Part shown: in pieces, positions 11,012 through 26,623 of the stretch
Layout of the letters: each line of letters opens with the position of its first letter
How positions within the stretch are numbered: position 1 is the stretch's first letter
Assembly (NCBI RefSeq): GCF_000264995.1
Contig: NW_006767436.1
Span: 2,350,851-2,414,850 of the forward strand
Reading direction: 5' to 3'
Length of the DNA stretch: 64,000 bases
Source: Punctularia strigosozonata HHB-11173 SS5
Taxonomy: Eukaryota; Basidiomycota; Agaricomycetes; Corticiales; Punctulariaceae
The notes under the pieces: model-generated
Seen by the model: the letters and a program-made list of their open reading frames with translations, nothing else
What the model was told of the DNA's origin: nothing
The model's database searches: none
Position numbers and translations under genes: made by a program

Positions 11012-14000
11012 GATGGGCAGTGCGGAACGGTATGAAGCGTGGAATGATTGTTCGATTCAGCGTGAGGTCAAATACATAACGGCACGCATATCCCGGCCCG
11101 TTGAACCATGTGCATAGAGAACCCCGGCGGCAAATCGGAACAAGTAGTTGGAGTACGCACCATCCGATGAATGTATACGGAATCAGGAACATTTTGCATG
11201 ACGCGCATAGCAAGCGTGCAACAACCTCGGATGCTGGCCGTATTGCACAACCAATCTGTCGTAGGTGGAGACCCCACGAGTTTTTTTGAGATCGATCCTG
11301 GCTGCGCTTAAAATGATATGGAATCGGGTTTACTACCTGGACGCACTCCAAGGAAGGGGCCACCGGGAGCAGAATGCGCTCTCATCACCATGGCGCCCGC
11401 AAAAACAGTCGCTGGCTGCTTCCGATTGCGAGAGACGTGATTGGGACGTGAAGGTGTTCGGTTGCTCAGATGCAGGTCCAATGTGCAAGAAGCAGGTTGA
11501 ACGGGCCGACAGAGAGATCATGTGGATGTCCGACCTTGGACGTCTTCGAAATGCAGCACAAGATAGCCTGAGCAACCACAAAGACCGATATCGCAGCTCA
11601 CATGCGTGAAAGTCTCGTCGAAAACGCGCCCAGGGGGGGCGGGGTATGGCCTACTAGTCGTTGGTTGTTGACAACGTTGACTCGTTGACGATGTTGCATG
11701 CACGAAGGCAACGCGCGAGTACAGCAACATGTGATTTCTGCTATTTCTCAGGCTTTGGCACCTCTTGTCCCGGAGTCAGCCTCTGCGCGCAGTCATGGCC
11801 ATACGCCGTCGGGTCCCATTGATCGTCGCGGGGACATCTGTGCCGCAGATATGTCGCCCACCTCCAATACAACGATTGGAAAGATACCAGCCGGCGAGCT
11901 CAAAGATGGCATGCAGCAGAAACTGTCAACGTACCGAGGATTTGCACAGGAGATGGTCAGACGCACAAAGCTCGTTGAAGTGGATATGAGGCCAAATGCG
12001 GAAGAACCGACACGCAAGGAAGCCAGAGTTGTCTGTGAGGTGGATGTACAAGACGGTGTGTAGAATGTCCGATGATACGATGGAGCGTTGCTAAATAACG
12101 TCCTAGATATGCTCAATCCTCATAACGTACATGGAGGATGCATGGCCACTCTCATTGACAAGTTCGTCTACTATAGATCTAACTGTGGGCATCGTCTCTG
12201 ATCGTTGCCCTAGTTGCACTTCTCTGCCATTGTCCGTGTGGAACGTAGCAGCTGGAGGACCAGGCACATCAGGAGTGTCACAATCATTGGCAGTGTGGTA
12301 TCACGCCCCAGCACCCAAGTGAGCACAAATTCCGTAGAACGGATGTCCGACCGATACAAGTACGAATTTTTAGGGGTAGCCGTCTCCGCTTGATCAGCAC
12401 CACCACGGCAGTTGGGTCTCGAACCATGATGGTTCGTTGCGAGGTAGGCAGGTCTCAGGCTGTTGTCATTCTTTAAATTTCGTCGCTCAAACCTTCGATA
12501 GGTTTGGGATATCACTCACCATCGGCTGGTAGCAACCGGCGTCCATACCAAACTGGAGCCGTCCGTCTCCAAGAGCAAATTGTAATGCGTCGGAGGCCAG
12601 TGGGGGCTCTAAGCCGACCATGATAGCATGCCTTGAGCCTGTATCGAGCTGAAACGATAGGCTGCTTGTTTGCATATGATGACCGATATGAATGAGCCCC
12701 GAACTTCCAGCATCAGTCGTTTATGACCACGTTAGGGCGGTGGCATCCGCCTCGCTATATACCTTCAAGCATCTTTTTCGTACGAGAGCGGTGTTGAACA
12801 CATCAGTGCCAGTGTTCATGCCATTAACCCCTTCTCCTTCGCTTGCGTCTCCTACCATCCCCTTCCTGCACTTCCATTTCCCCATTTCGATCCGGAGCTG
12901 GCGAATCCGTGATCGCTTTTTCCACTGCTTGCTTTCGAACTTTCTCCGGTACCTTCTCCCAATACAGTTGCTCCTTCCTGCCCTGTACCAACTCTAGAAC
13001 TATTGTTCCATCCCCCGCTATGTCTTGCTCAGACCCGGCGTCCAACCCATCCTGCTGTACGGTGGGATGTGACTTGAAGTAGTCGACAAGCCTCTGGGCA
13101 TGTTTGGCGCTTGCAAGACGCAGGTAACACTGAGAATTAACGTTAGACCGAACCCGCTCTGCCCAAAGTGCATGGTTAACACGAACCGTATCTAGGCCCT
13201 TGGTGAAATCGACATAGTCAATACCGTCGGATGGAGCGGCTGAGGGAGGCTGGGCACGCAATTTGAAAGCGACGGAAAATAAGGTGCGGAGGGTTGTTTT
13301 GTTCGTTTGTGGATGCACGCGCCGCACAAACACGAGGCAGTCGAGAGGATAAGGCGACCATGGCTGCGTGCTTGCGGGGGATGGTTCAGCCGCTGTAGAC
13401 GGAGGCGGTATGGCCGGACTCTCTGTGACCGTGCTTTCTGAGACCGAAGGGGGAGGAACTGATCGTGGCCCTGTTTGTTCGGCGTCCGCTGCCACAATTT
13501 CGTGCAGAAGCTTTTGGCGATACGCAAGGTATTCATCTTGACGCTTACTCCACTCTCGCTTGGAAAGGCACCTGAAACCGAACTTTACACACTCCTGAAC
13601 GATACTCGGCACGGGGTTCTCCTTATGACGAGCAGATGTAGGATCCCAAGGCCATGCGGCAAGTATGAATTCCGCGTCCTCGGCGGAAGAGAGAGTCACC
13701 AGCGCAAACCCCTTGCATTTCGGGGGGTCTCCGGGTTTGTCAAGGTGATGCGGTGGAAGAGTTATACTCTGTATTCGTGATGCATTTTTTGAGGACAAGT
13801 TCTCTCGAGCACAGTTTGAAGCGAGCAAGTCGACGACCATTCCATAGATACCTGGGAGGGTCCGATGTCGTGAAGGGCAGTTCTCCTGTATTTTTAGGTT
13901 GAGTAATCTTACCGGCCCTAGCTGTGTACTACGTACGATATAGACTGTCCTAGCATCCCAGTAATCTCCCGCGTAGTGAGCCACAAGAGTCTCCTCCCTG

Positions 14001-17000
14001 GCCCAAGCCTTCCTCCGGATCTCAAAGCCACCACCGACCACCTTCACGCGAGAAGCGTCCGGAGTGTACCAGTTCGCCTTGGAGGGCGCAGCGACGACCA
14101 TCCTAACTTCACATTGATCGTTCAAGTGCGCTCTGATGCTCTTGAGTAGTTCGACCTCTGATATCGCATCCCGCAGTCCTGAGAAGACGGGAGAAAGACG
14201 CACAATGCGACTAAGTGGGACAACTGGGTGAATACCAATCAAGAACTGGGACCTGATGGGGATTCAAGAAGCGTACATCGTTCACTAGATGATTCAATGG
14301 ACTGCCGGAGATCGCCATTAAGCCATAGGGCATGATCGGACAACGACATCGATATCAGAGACGCGTACTCGGGTTCAATGAACCGCTGCTCTCTGTGTTT
14401 TCCCTTCGATCGTGATTCATTTGTGTCTGACGGGGTCTCCAAGGGTGCGATGGGGCCTTCAGAACAGATCTGCGAGCTTGGTCGAGATATGGTAGATGAA
14501 GGAGCAGCCCGCGCATTCTTGGCGGTATCACTCGCGCTGGAAGGGCGTTTGGATAATTTGCGAGGAATGAATGCAAGCGAAGACATGGTCGACAGCCGAC
14601 CACCACGAAGCCGAGGGCAACCGGTGGGGTGGGGGCTGGGGGCTGGCCAGGCCAGGGGTAGAGTCCCGTCACTGGGTGCGAAGAGATTCAACTGCCGTTT
14701 GAGCCATGACGTCACGCGTCAAGCTTACGATCGCGTTTGCCCTCACATCCTCGCGTTTTTGTCCTGCAGCGGCATACTTGTAAAAACTAAATAGGGACTG
14801 GATGTGTAGCGGATGAGATATTCAACACAGCGCGCTCATCTTCAGTGGGCCCAGGGATCGTGGACACCTCCTGTCGCCCCAAAGGTGGCGAACGGCATGA
14901 ATAAAGCAACGTTCCATTCGTCACGTTTGCGCATTACTATTACAGGGGTATGAAGGTGTGAACTGCATCTATGTGCAGAGAAGGTAGAAGGGAGTGTATA
15001 GAAGCTCATTCTTCGGTGATATAGTGAAGCGGGGATATTAATGAACCTTCAAATGTTGACGGAGGTGTACAAAGCAGACGACGATATCGTGCTGAATCGA
15101 CAAATGGGAGTCATCTCAAACTCAAGCAACGCAAACACACCTACCAAAGGCACCGCGGGAGTATACACTGCCCAAGAATCAATCTGCGATAACTCGAGAG
15201 CGACGACCCGGACCAGGCTTGTTGAATGGTATGATCTCATTTCACGGTTCGACGCTTCTTCTTCGGTTTCTCCGATTCTGTGGTAGCGTCTTCCTTGGTA
15301 GTCTCTGCGCCGGAGTCCTCAACAGCATCGTTCGCCTCTAAGACAACCGACTTCTTGCCTGCTCGCGCTTTCCTCGATGCGGGAGGGCCTTGGGACCGTG
15401 CGCGAGCTTTTGATGCAGGTGCTCGACTAGCTGCCCTTCGCGGTCGTTTCGGCTCCTTGGCAGAGCGCGACGACTTGACCGATCTGGTATCCTCATCGTC
15501 GGACTCCTTTCTCGCTGTTCTCGCACGCCCTCGGATGCTATCATCGGCGGTAGGGTCCTGCTCGTCCGTCTCCATGGGCTCGTCGTCACTGCTCGTCTCC
15601 TTGAGGTTCACGCTCTTACGACTGCGTGTAGAGCGAGTGCGCTTCCGAGCGCTGATCATGGGGCTTGCACTACCTGCAGCAAGCTGTACTCGGATTCCGT
15701 GGCAATTCCGCGAAAGGCACGATATGAGTTTATCCTCCGTGGGTGATGAGTCGGCACGATATCGTGCGCGCCTGATGTCCGTCTACGAACATGAATGAGC
15801 AGGATTGGGCTTCTTCAACGATCCCACAAGCGTACCGTATGTCGTCCCTCGTAGCACCAACCGTCCGGAGGACCTTGGTCTCCATCGCCCTCGACGGTCT
15901 TATCGCAGCATCCCCAGCGAGTTTCGAACGTTGCACCCTCCCTCACGGTACCACCCGGACCTTTCTTGCGCATGTTATTCACGCCAATACGCTCAACAAC
16001 CGCGCTTTCGTCGTCGTGAGGTAGCAGGCAGCTCCTATCATCGTTTTCGATTTCGACGTATTCTTTGTGACACCGCACACAATGCAACCGTGGCGGTGGA
16101 GTAAGACTTGAGTAGAATAACGAAAGGGCCGAGAGTACAGAGGGATCCGCGTTGGGAAGATGCGAGAGTGTGTAGGCGTGGAGCGTCTTGGCGGGGACGG
16201 CCTTGAGATGGGCAGTGAGCGCATCAGAATCGGGAGGAACGCCGTGGATTTCTGGTAGATCAAAGTGGGTGCGAGATGGCGAGCCATGTCCTTTCGCGGT
16301 TGGAGAACCTAGAGGAGCAGGGCCTTGGCCCACGGATGCGGCCTCTGAAGGTGAAGGTGTCCGCAGTTGTTGTGCTGGAGCATGGTCTGAAGGTGCAGGT
16401 GCCTTCGATCCTGACTTGCGCGAGAACAAACCAAAAACCATGTTTCATCCAATATGATGGTACTGTGTCTATGTCAGCGTCTGTACAAATTGCGGGAAAC
16501 TCCAAGTCAGCGTACCGATATAAGTACTTGCGTTCCAGTGATTTCGAGTGGGAGCGAACGAAAGGGATGATCGAGCAATGTCGGTGACGTCCTGCGTAGA
16601 TAAAGCGTATAGAACAGGAAAGATGAACTCTGCCTCACGCAGAACTTGCTTGGACCACCACGGGGATCTCTGAGCGGTTGTCGCGCCGCGGCAGCGAGCA
16701 GAAAACGAGGAGTCGGAGGCAATGATACGCGCCGTAGGCACGTGGGCGTGGCTTGTTTGGTCATCGCGGTCTCTTGCTCAGTCTGGACCACAGACCTCGG
16801 TGAACGTCATTAGTGTGCTTACTACTATGACCAGTGAGAGCACAGCGGGAAAAGGCAATGTCAGGATGTTGATGCAATTTTGGGGCTCTCTTACACTCAT
16901 ATACTGATGTGCCACTCACTCAGCACGGCCGCCTGGCGAAATGGCATCGCGTCTGACTACGATCTCTAGCTCATTCAGCGTGAGGTAATCAGGAGATTGC

Positions 17001-20000
17001 AGGTTCGACCCCTGCGGTGGTCATTTTGCTTGCCTGACATCATGTCGGCTTTTTCAAGCCAAGGCTCGACGCGAGCTCCCAACAAGGCGAGATTTGTACA
17101 CTGATGAATGCATACATGAGCTTTGACTAGGGTTCAGGCAAAGCTCTCATGTCGGCTGTAAGTTGCACGAGTGGTCGTGAGATGGTTTTTGTAGCCTGGC
17201 GGTGTGAAGGCTTTTGGCTGTGGTCCATTTGCATACACGGTTCCTACGGTAACTGGCACGGTTATGATGTTCCCAGAGCGAGGTGAATCGCCGCCTGCTT
17301 CAAACGCCGCTACCGAGAAGGGTAGCGTCGCGACGAAATACTATCAGGCATCAAATGAGGATGAATCCGTAGCTGACGCAGGCTAACGCACGGATATGTT
17401 CAGGATCGCAAACGATGCGCTAGGGATCGCCATGCTGGGTATTCTGATTTCACCCTGCAGCACTCGTCGCTCCGCCGAGCCTGGTACCTCCTGCGGCGTC
17501 CTATCCGGCCACCAAGCCGCAAACTCGATTTCTTTACTGGAGACGAGATAGTGTCCATCGATGAGTTTCATCGTGTCCTTCACTTTGCTCTTAATACCGG
17601 GGTGGCAAGTCTGCCGCCTGACAAGGCATACACGAATTGCATACGGCGTTGCAAAGAGGTCAAGGGCTTGTTGATCTTGGCTTTCGATGAGGAGGGAGAG
17701 TGGGATGATGCTACCCCTCGTATAGCAGAGCTAACATGCGCGATTCCTATTGAGTGCTTTCAGCAGATGCAAGGTTGATGTTGCTACATACCGGTCGGGC
17801 AAGCGAAAGCTGAGCATCAAGTCTACGATGAGTAAATGAGTTGATTCACTGATCGCGGGACGCACCGTACATCGCAGCTCTACGTGGCGCATCTTGAATA
17901 TGGTGCCCTCGATGATAGCTGTCTGCACTGTGTGCCACCCGAGCGGATCTCCATGAGGGCCCAAGAGAAAATCAGCGTTCTCTTGATACACGAGCTGGCG
18001 AAGCGCCGATGGTGGATCAGGCTGTAAATGTGGAGAGTAGACCAACTTCCGCCCTAGTCTGGTGGGTAATGCCGTGAGTCCAACGTGATTCTAATGAAAA
18101 CTCAATTCATGGCAACCTTGTATCGGCCTTGAAAGTACCGCGCTGTAAATGCGCAACGAGCTCATAATGAATCGAGAACTCCCCAACCCCTTCTTCGCAA
18201 GTCGGGGGTAAGCGGTAAGGCTTAGGCAAGCCATCATCGCCCACTTTCGTCGCAATCTGTTTTGGCAGTTTGTACGAGACTTCGCGACCGAGCTCCAACG
18301 TGAAGGCAAAGCTGTACTTCCCCAACAGCTTCGCCGTGAACTTTTGCCGGCTGGTGGACGTAGAAGTGGAATTAACCGAACACGGGTCACCCATGCCCAG
18401 GTTCCACAGCGTCCTCGATACGTTGAGAAACACATCTTGTTTGCTCTCGTGGACACCCCCAGAAGCCGAATCAGGGAATGTGAGTATGCCGACAACCTTT
18501 AGTATATCAAATAGAAGGTTATTCTTGGTACTGAATCAATCACGGAACAGGGTGATACTCACGGACACAGAGATAGCAATAATAGAATCGCCCTTGTCGA
18601 GATCTAGGTCAAGGGATCCTGTAATCTTGTCACCCTCGAGAAACTCGGGCAATTGCTGGGCGTTACGAGCGCGGCTCTGTATTGTGAGCGTTACCCAAGC
18701 TTTCTGCTTGCTGGTCTCCAATTGGATGCAATGAACCACTGGTTCACGAGGGACTCCGGCGATCGGTTCGGTATATGCGGGCAACGCTTCTCCATCCGCC
18801 ATCCTTGGTGGGCCGTATCCTGGTTGCGGTCACTGAACTGCAGCAGGCTTTTGTCAGTCAACGATTGCACGGTAGAATGCTAGGTGACATACGACGGTGG
18901 TTCTGCCTACACTGACTCCCCAACAATGGGCGGGGGATCACGACATGCGTAGTGTTCCCTCTTCCTTATGACTGAAGCTCGAAACGACTGAGCGCTCAGC
19001 AGTGCGGGCCGCTGCGTTGATGAATCCATGATGCAACTTGCACAGACTTCACTGCTTTCGTTGATGCTGAGAACAGGAATCAGGATGCAGCTATTGACAG
19101 GCACACAACACAATGAGCACAATGCATCTATCGTTGTGAGCAACTCTAGAGAACGGGCACGTCTGAGCGTAGGCTCGTAAACCCGCCTCTAACCAAATGA
19201 AGAAGACAATCGTTCTCGGGGTTACTTAGGTTGTATCCAATGGCAGAGATGATGCAGGATAGAAAAAAGTGGACACACCCGAACTCGAATCGGGGACCTC
19301 TCGCAAGCCCAGAACTTGTCGATGCTAAGCGAGCGTGATAAACCAGCTACACCATGCGCCCGTATGTGTCCTTTACCCCAAATATTTATAAGGGTTGAAA
19401 GCCTGCAGGATGCGATACAGTTACGCGTATGAACCTAACGCCGACTTACTCCTGCCCGAATAGCGTCGCTGATATCGGCGTCGCGGCAGGAGGGACAGTT
19501 CCGCACCCTATTATAAGACGTATGAGCGCGATGCATGTGGAGAAGGTGGATATGAAGATAGCAGGAATGATGGGCGGCGAATGCTCCGATTGCAAATTAT
19601 TTCCCCTTCATCCAGCGCATCTGGCGGTTATCAGTCGTCGCAAAGCGATGGCAGAAAACGCAGCTCAGACGCTAAGGAACGGCTGTCCAGGAAGGATGCT
19701 TGTTTTCGTCATGGCGGAAGCGGCGCGATAGGTGTAAAGAGAGTGGAAAGCTGAACACGTACCGCGAGGAGTACTCCGACTGTCCACATACGTTGCTGAT
19801 GAGGAACGCAGGTCTGAGAACTCTCATATGTATCGTTGGATAAGCTCAAGCTTGCCTGGAGCCTAAGCTGTGAAGCTTTGACAGAAGTCTCTGAGGCGAC
19901 GTTGTGCCGTTGGCCAAAGAAAGGCTACGGCTCGCGTACAGCCACTCGTCAATGGGCTCGTACGGTTCAGCCGTGGCCAGTACCTGATCGTATAATTAAC

Positions 20001-23000
20001 GGTGATATCGTCGGACGCCGTATCTGCGATCACCCGCAAAACTTATCTTGCTCGGTGCCTCGTCCACTGGTTTATCGGCCAGAGCAGGCCTGCAGCGGGC
20101 ACATGGACGGACGTGCCGGCTCGGAGCACGGTGCGGCGACTCCCATGGACCAGCTGAAGCTTCTTCGCCCCGGAATTCCAGCTTCAGATGAGCGTCGGTC
20201 TTATCGCCCCTCTCCAACGCCTTTATCTCCATCCAGCGAGCTCAGGCCCGCCGCCGGTCCACAGCCATGTCTCGCAACCCCCTGCCCGAGCCCGTCCCTG
20301 CCGCGCTCGTCGAGGATGTCGACGTCAAAGACATCAAGGCCGTAAACGGGAGCGATATCGACATCGTCGTCGACAATGTTCCAGTCGTCTCCGCATTCGT
20401 AGACCCCGATCGCGAGCCCGTCGTGACAAGACGCGAACTCTGGTCATACTACCTTTACTACAACGGTGACAACGTCTGTCCTTTCGTCTGTCAGCGCGAA
20501 CCACTGCTGACTCCCTTCCAGGGTGTGGGGCCAAATGGCTACTCCATGACCCTTTTCCAATCCCTCGCTACGTCCGCTGGATGGGATCCCGTTCGCGGCA
20601 AAGGCTCCTCATGCACGGACGACGGCGCATCCGGCAGATGCGTCGTACCGTGGGCAGGTGGATCTAAGGGAGTCACTAGCGTGGTCCTGGTCGCCAACGG
20701 GGCTAGCTTTGCCGTGAGTACACCTCTCCTGAACACGAAGTTGTCGGCAGGGAAGCCTGATGACGGGTCCACCAGATCATGACCTTGATCTTCACGACCG
20801 TCGGATCTGCAGCCGACTACGGCGGTTTCGGTCGCTGGGTCCTACTCTTCTTCACCGTCGTATGCTGGGCAGCTCAGTTTGCCTCCATGTCCTTGACCAG
20901 TATGTCACTCGACCTCCCTGAAACGGCTGGCTTATCATGAACTTTCAGAGCCTTCGCGATGGGGTGTAGCTATGGCTCTGTACATGGTCGGTTTTATATC
21001 ATACGGGGCAACACTCGTGTTCTACGCCGCAGCCTTCCCCCGGCTTGCGCGCAACACTCCGTGAGTGAAGACATTCATAGGAATTGCAACGGCATTCTGT
21101 CGGGATTGGATCGGCACGCATATATGCTGAAACATTACTCCCAGACACGCTCGTGACCTTCGAGAAAAGCACGAAAAGGGCGAGATATCTGCGGAAGAGT
21201 ACGAGCAGGAAGAGTCACTCGAGAAGAACCGGATCTCCAACATCTCTACCGTGCGTTCGACCTTGCTTTACTATGACGTTTTTAGAAGTTTTATACCCCT
21301 TGGTTCAGATGCATTCCAACATAGGGTATATCTTCACCCTTTGCCTGAACCTCTCGCTTCTCCTCCCGCTCGCCAACAACCCCAAGGTGGACAACTACGT
21401 GATTGTCCTCACCAACGCATACTGGGTCCTGCTAGGAGTATGGTGGTGTGCGTACTGTTGCCTGCATCATTGGATGACCTGTACTGATCCTCGGTACCAG
21501 TTGTTTATCAGCAACCTCGTCCCGGGCCTGCGTTGCCGAAGGGCGAACGTTACACGACAATCGGCTGGAGACAGATCTGGGTCGCGCTGAAGCAGTACAA
21601 GAAGCTGCCCTACACTTTCATCTACTTGTTCGCCTTCTTCCTGCTCGCGGACGTGCGTCCTGTTTCTGTTCTTTGTCATTTCATGTATCCTGATCATTTG
21701 ACTGCATGCAGGGCTTGAATACTACAGGAACGCTTGTCTCAACTTGCCAGAACGATAAGTTCTCGTTCTCCTTCCTCTACAATACGTATCTCGGACTGGC
21801 GCAGGCGATCACCTCGACTGCCAGGTGAGAGATATTCTTTTCTCCCCTTTCCCCATGCTCAAAGGGCACATAGCACGCTCGGCTTCTGGTACATTCAACG
21901 GTACTGGAAGATCAGCACGAAGAAAATGGTGTGCTTCCTATATCCCATCTCTTGCTGAATCAGAACTGACTCGGCGCAAATAGTTTGTCGTGACCAACGT
22001 TGTGACGATCATGATACCGTTGTGGGGCATGATCGGTATCTGGACCAACAAGCTTGGATTCCATAACGTCTGGGAGTTCTGGTACGGCTTGCAAAGTACA
22101 CTGACCTCATCGCAGGGCTAACATCGCGCATAGGGCATACAATGTCGTCTTCGGCCTCTTCCAAGCGCCGTACTACGCCTTCTCGCAAACGATGATGGCG
22201 GAGCTCACCCCGCCCGGCTTCGACAACATGGTGCGTGTCGGTCATTACTCTACCCCCCTATCCCTTGCTGACTCGCAGCTTCCAGTTCTTCGGCCTTTTC
22301 GGGTTGTCGAACCGCGCTTCGTCTATGATCGGACCGAATGTGATCCAGGCGATCATCGACAACGCGGACGGGAACAGCTGGATGGGATTCCCGTTCCTGT
22401 TCGCCATGTGCACTGCGGCGTCGCTCGTGATTTGGTTCGGCGTCGATGTGACTAAGGGCCGACGCGACGCGGTAAGGTGGGCGGCAGAGAGGAAGGGGGT
22501 GAAGCTTTGACGACACTGTTACCATGTATTATGTTTCTTGGCCACGCTGACGTATATCTGGACCTCCGTGACGACGTTTACCTATTTCACCCATTATGTG
22601 GTTCGCTCGAAAGAACGAATGTGGCTCAACGAGGCATGCAAATCCATGCGGTTGATTTTAGAGCCAGCGTTTATGAATACAGATCGTAAGTTTGCGTAAA
22701 CGGATGTCCGTTGCATTTGGGAGAAGCAGTTGTTGGTGATTTTGTCTCGTCTCGTTCGGAAAACATGTCCAGCAGTGCACTCAGAGGGCGCTCGTTTCTT
22801 GATCATCACGACCATCAGTCCAACTCGTGCAAAACGCGCATCGCTTGGCCTGTGGATTATGCGCAACGTGGTAAGCATACTGAACGATATCAAACGGCGA
22901 GTCGAAATATACCTTTGCACTTATCGTCTTACGGCATTGGGGGCATTTTCGAGTATGCGTGATGATGGAGTCGTGCGAGACCCATCCGTAGAAGCTTGCC

Positions 23001-26000
23001 ATACCATATAGCACCATGCCGATGCCAATGAAGTTGACGATGTTGTCAATGAAGATACTGGATATATGAGATTCGTTAGCTCGAGCCACCAGATGGGCAT
23101 TGAGGGCACGCACCCATACGCCAGCGTCACTGCACCATCATCGCTCGCTTGTTGAAGCGTATTATAGCCCTGTCCCCTTGGGGATGCATGGGGACCTTTC
23201 TTCAGCACCCAGAACTTGTCGGGTAGGTTGCGGCTGATGAACGGTAACAAGGAAATGACGGGAAGGATGACGTCCGAGACCAGCGAGGTTACAACCTTCG
23301 TGAACGCTGCCGCAAGGCTGAACAAGATATATCAGTTTCTATTTGCGCTTGACGGGTGGAAACGCGAAGTGTGCCCTTACATTAGACCGACGGCGACCTC
23401 CAGCACGTTATCACGGAGGGCAAAGTCTTTGAAGCCCTCCCAGGTGCGTTTCACGCGCGCACCGACGGTATGGCCGGCATTGAGGAGCGCTTGACGACCG
23501 TCTTCGATGTTTCTGTCGGACATGGCGAATGGGCAAAGAGATGTCGGGTGACGCTGAAGCCAAGGCCCAAGAGGGGCGCCGCTGAACATCCAGTTGACGT
23601 CATGATTTGCTGTGTCGACGCGGCATGGCAATATGATATGCGTTCGTCAATGTGGGCAGAGAGGTTGATAAGGGGGTCCAGGACCGTGGATGTTAGGTGA
23701 ACTTGGGCTGAGCAGAATACGACAAACAATATCAACGTTCGTGTAGGTTTCGTACCGGCGCTAGTAGTTTGTGGACAGACGCCCGCACAGCCTTACCGTG
23801 CTTTTCTCCTGCTCTGACGGACCGTTGGACGAGCGTAGAGCCACCGCACGCTGCACCTTCACAATGTCAAAACGGTCTGCTTCGCCATCGCAGTCGGGAG
23901 CTCTCGTCAAGCGAGCGCGCGGAAGCCCACAACCCGAGACCCAGCTTGCAATCTCCTCATCTAATGATGCGCGGCAACAGGCCCTCATCCGCACCGTGAA
24001 GCGTACCAGTAACCTGGACGCGCCCATTGTCAGCTTGTCTGGCGCGCACTCTGTATGTAGCCGCAAGAAAGCCTATCTGGAGCCTTTTGTTTATACCCAC
24101 ATCCTTCCAGGCCGAGATCCTCAGCTGCAGGTTTGACCCCACGGGACAAAACATTGCTGCATGCTCAAGCGACCGAAGCGTTTGTGAGTTCTCGTGTTGA
24201 ACGCGCCTGCATTCCGCGCTTACGAGCCGTACGTCAGCCCTTTGGCGCACATACCCTCCGAACACGAACTATGCTCTCCTTTCATCGTTACACAAGGCGC
24301 CCATCCTCGACCTACAGTGGTCTCTTATATCGCCGCTCTTGTACACCGCGTCAGCAGACCATACGATCATCTACACGGACCTCAGCACGGGCGAACGCGT
24401 CCGGCGCATACGTGCCCACCGAGGCGTAATCAACAGCATAGACAGGGTCGTAGCAGGCGGCGCTGGCACTGAACTCCTCGCAACCGCGGCTGACGACGGC
24501 ACGGTCAAGGTGTGGGAGGGTGGAGACGAAGGTTCCAAGGAGGCAATTGCGACTTTCCACGTCGGCTGCCCGGTGACGAGCGTATGCTGGAGCTTGGACG
24601 GAACAACCATCTACGCAGGCGCGCTCGACAATGAAATACACGTACGTCGCGCGGGCTGTCTCTCGCGCCTCATTCTCATTTTCCATAGATATATGATTTG
24701 AGGAAACAAGCCGAGCTGTCTACTCTCTCGGGTCACACCGACACGCCAACATCGCTTTCGCTGTCACCTAACGGCGAATACCTCCTCTCCCCGTCGTTCT
24801 CCTCGACCACCCTCATTCACGACATCCGTCCATTCTCGCCCTCACCCAACCGCATACATCGTTCTCTCCAAGGCGCACCAGCGGGCTTCGAAAACACCCT
24901 CCTCCGCGGCAACTGGAGCCGCGACGACGGTGGGAAGAGAGTTGCCGTGGGTGGAGCTGACCGGACGGTGTGTATCTGGGACGTTGAGAGCGGGCGGGTC
25001 CTTTACAAGGTGAAAGGTTTTGTACCCGACTGCTCAGCACGTACTAACAGTGGTTCTAGTTGCCCGGACACAAGGGCACCGTCACCGCCGTGGATTTCCA
25101 TCCAAAGGAGCCCGTTAGTGCGTAACTCCGCCTTTCTCAGAGCATAATTCCGAGCTCATCCCATCTTGTCTTACAGTCCTCACGGGAAGCAAGGACGCCA
25201 CGCTCTTGGTGGGCGAGATTGAACCTTCCGTTGGCGCGTAACCTATATTCATGTGTACGATTGGGACAAAGCGTCCCTGTACGACCACTTGTCAAATGGA
25301 TGATGCATTGCTTGATGATGTGTTCGAAGAGCCAGAAAGCATACTAGACTTCGCGCAAGAAGAGCATACAACGATAGCGAATCAAGGAACCCGGACGATA
25401 CAAATACACGCGCAGTTTTTGTGTTATTCACTCATCATCAACGCTGTTCAGCCAGTAAAAGCTCGGGAGCGCTTGATACACCTGCTCCATATACCAATAG
25501 CCGCTCGGCGTGCCGTCCTTCCTCACAATTTGCTGATAGAGAGCACCAACTCCCATGCCGGGAAGCATATTCTCCGTGCCCGCCTCGGGCATGAGCACGG
25601 TGACGCTGTCCTCGCACGGATGGAAAGGTTTGGCATGAGCGGCGCTCTCTCCCTTCACCTCGCCGTCGATGATGACCGCCCCTTTGGACTGAGGCAGGAT
25701 GGCGGGGTAGCGTATGTCGCTCTTCTGACGGTCGTCCCACCAGCCCCAGGGGGCCATGACGACCTTTGCGAAGCAGCGATCGAGCTCGGCTTCCGCCTGC
25801 TCAGCCGTCTCTATTTCGCCCTGTTTCTTCTTGGGGATCTTCGCGTTGGGCTTGATCACCTGGACGATCTTTCGCGTGCTCTTCTCGATGATGCCCCGTT
25901 CGTGCGTACGGGGCAGCGCCGTCGCACCCGGAAGTTCGTCCAGCGTCGGTTGCTTAATGTTCCCCCACCCACCGTCCTCTTCGGCGTCTTGCGAGGCGTC

Positions 26001-26580
26001 GTTGGCCCAGCCTCCCTGGCCATCGGACAGGCCCCATTCACCATCGGGCGCGGCTGCGGTCCAATCAGCGTCGCCGCCAGCGTTGTCATCTTCGCCTTTG
26101 TTTATCGCCGTCGGTATGTCCGGTTCCAAGCCCAAGTCGAGCTCGTAGTACTCCGTCACAGAGCCCCACGTCGTAGTGCATGCCCTCGAGAAGTCGCCGG
26201 GCAGGAGCTCGGATATGGTCTTTGTCATGGGCAACTCCGTCTCGGCCTTCAGCGCCACAGCGGCAGCTTTCTCAAACTGCTCTCCCATACCGGGGAACAC
26301 CTTCGTCCGGATGATGAAGTTCAGAAAGAAATGAAGCAATTTCGGAGCATCGCGGCACCGCGGTACGCTCCTGTTTGTCATGTCCGTGAGCCGCTGCCCA
26401 CCGCGATGCACACGATCTTACCAGATCAAGCCCTTGTCTCTGAAGAAGGACGAGAGGAACACTTTGATGGACGTCTCCGGGTCTTTGATGAAGGCTAACA
26501 TGCGATTGTCATCTCTGTGCGCTGGAAGCGCCCTAGCCTTTTCTTCCTTGCCGTTAGCTGGAATGCTAGGCGTCGCTATT

Positions 26581-26623
<43 letters not shown>
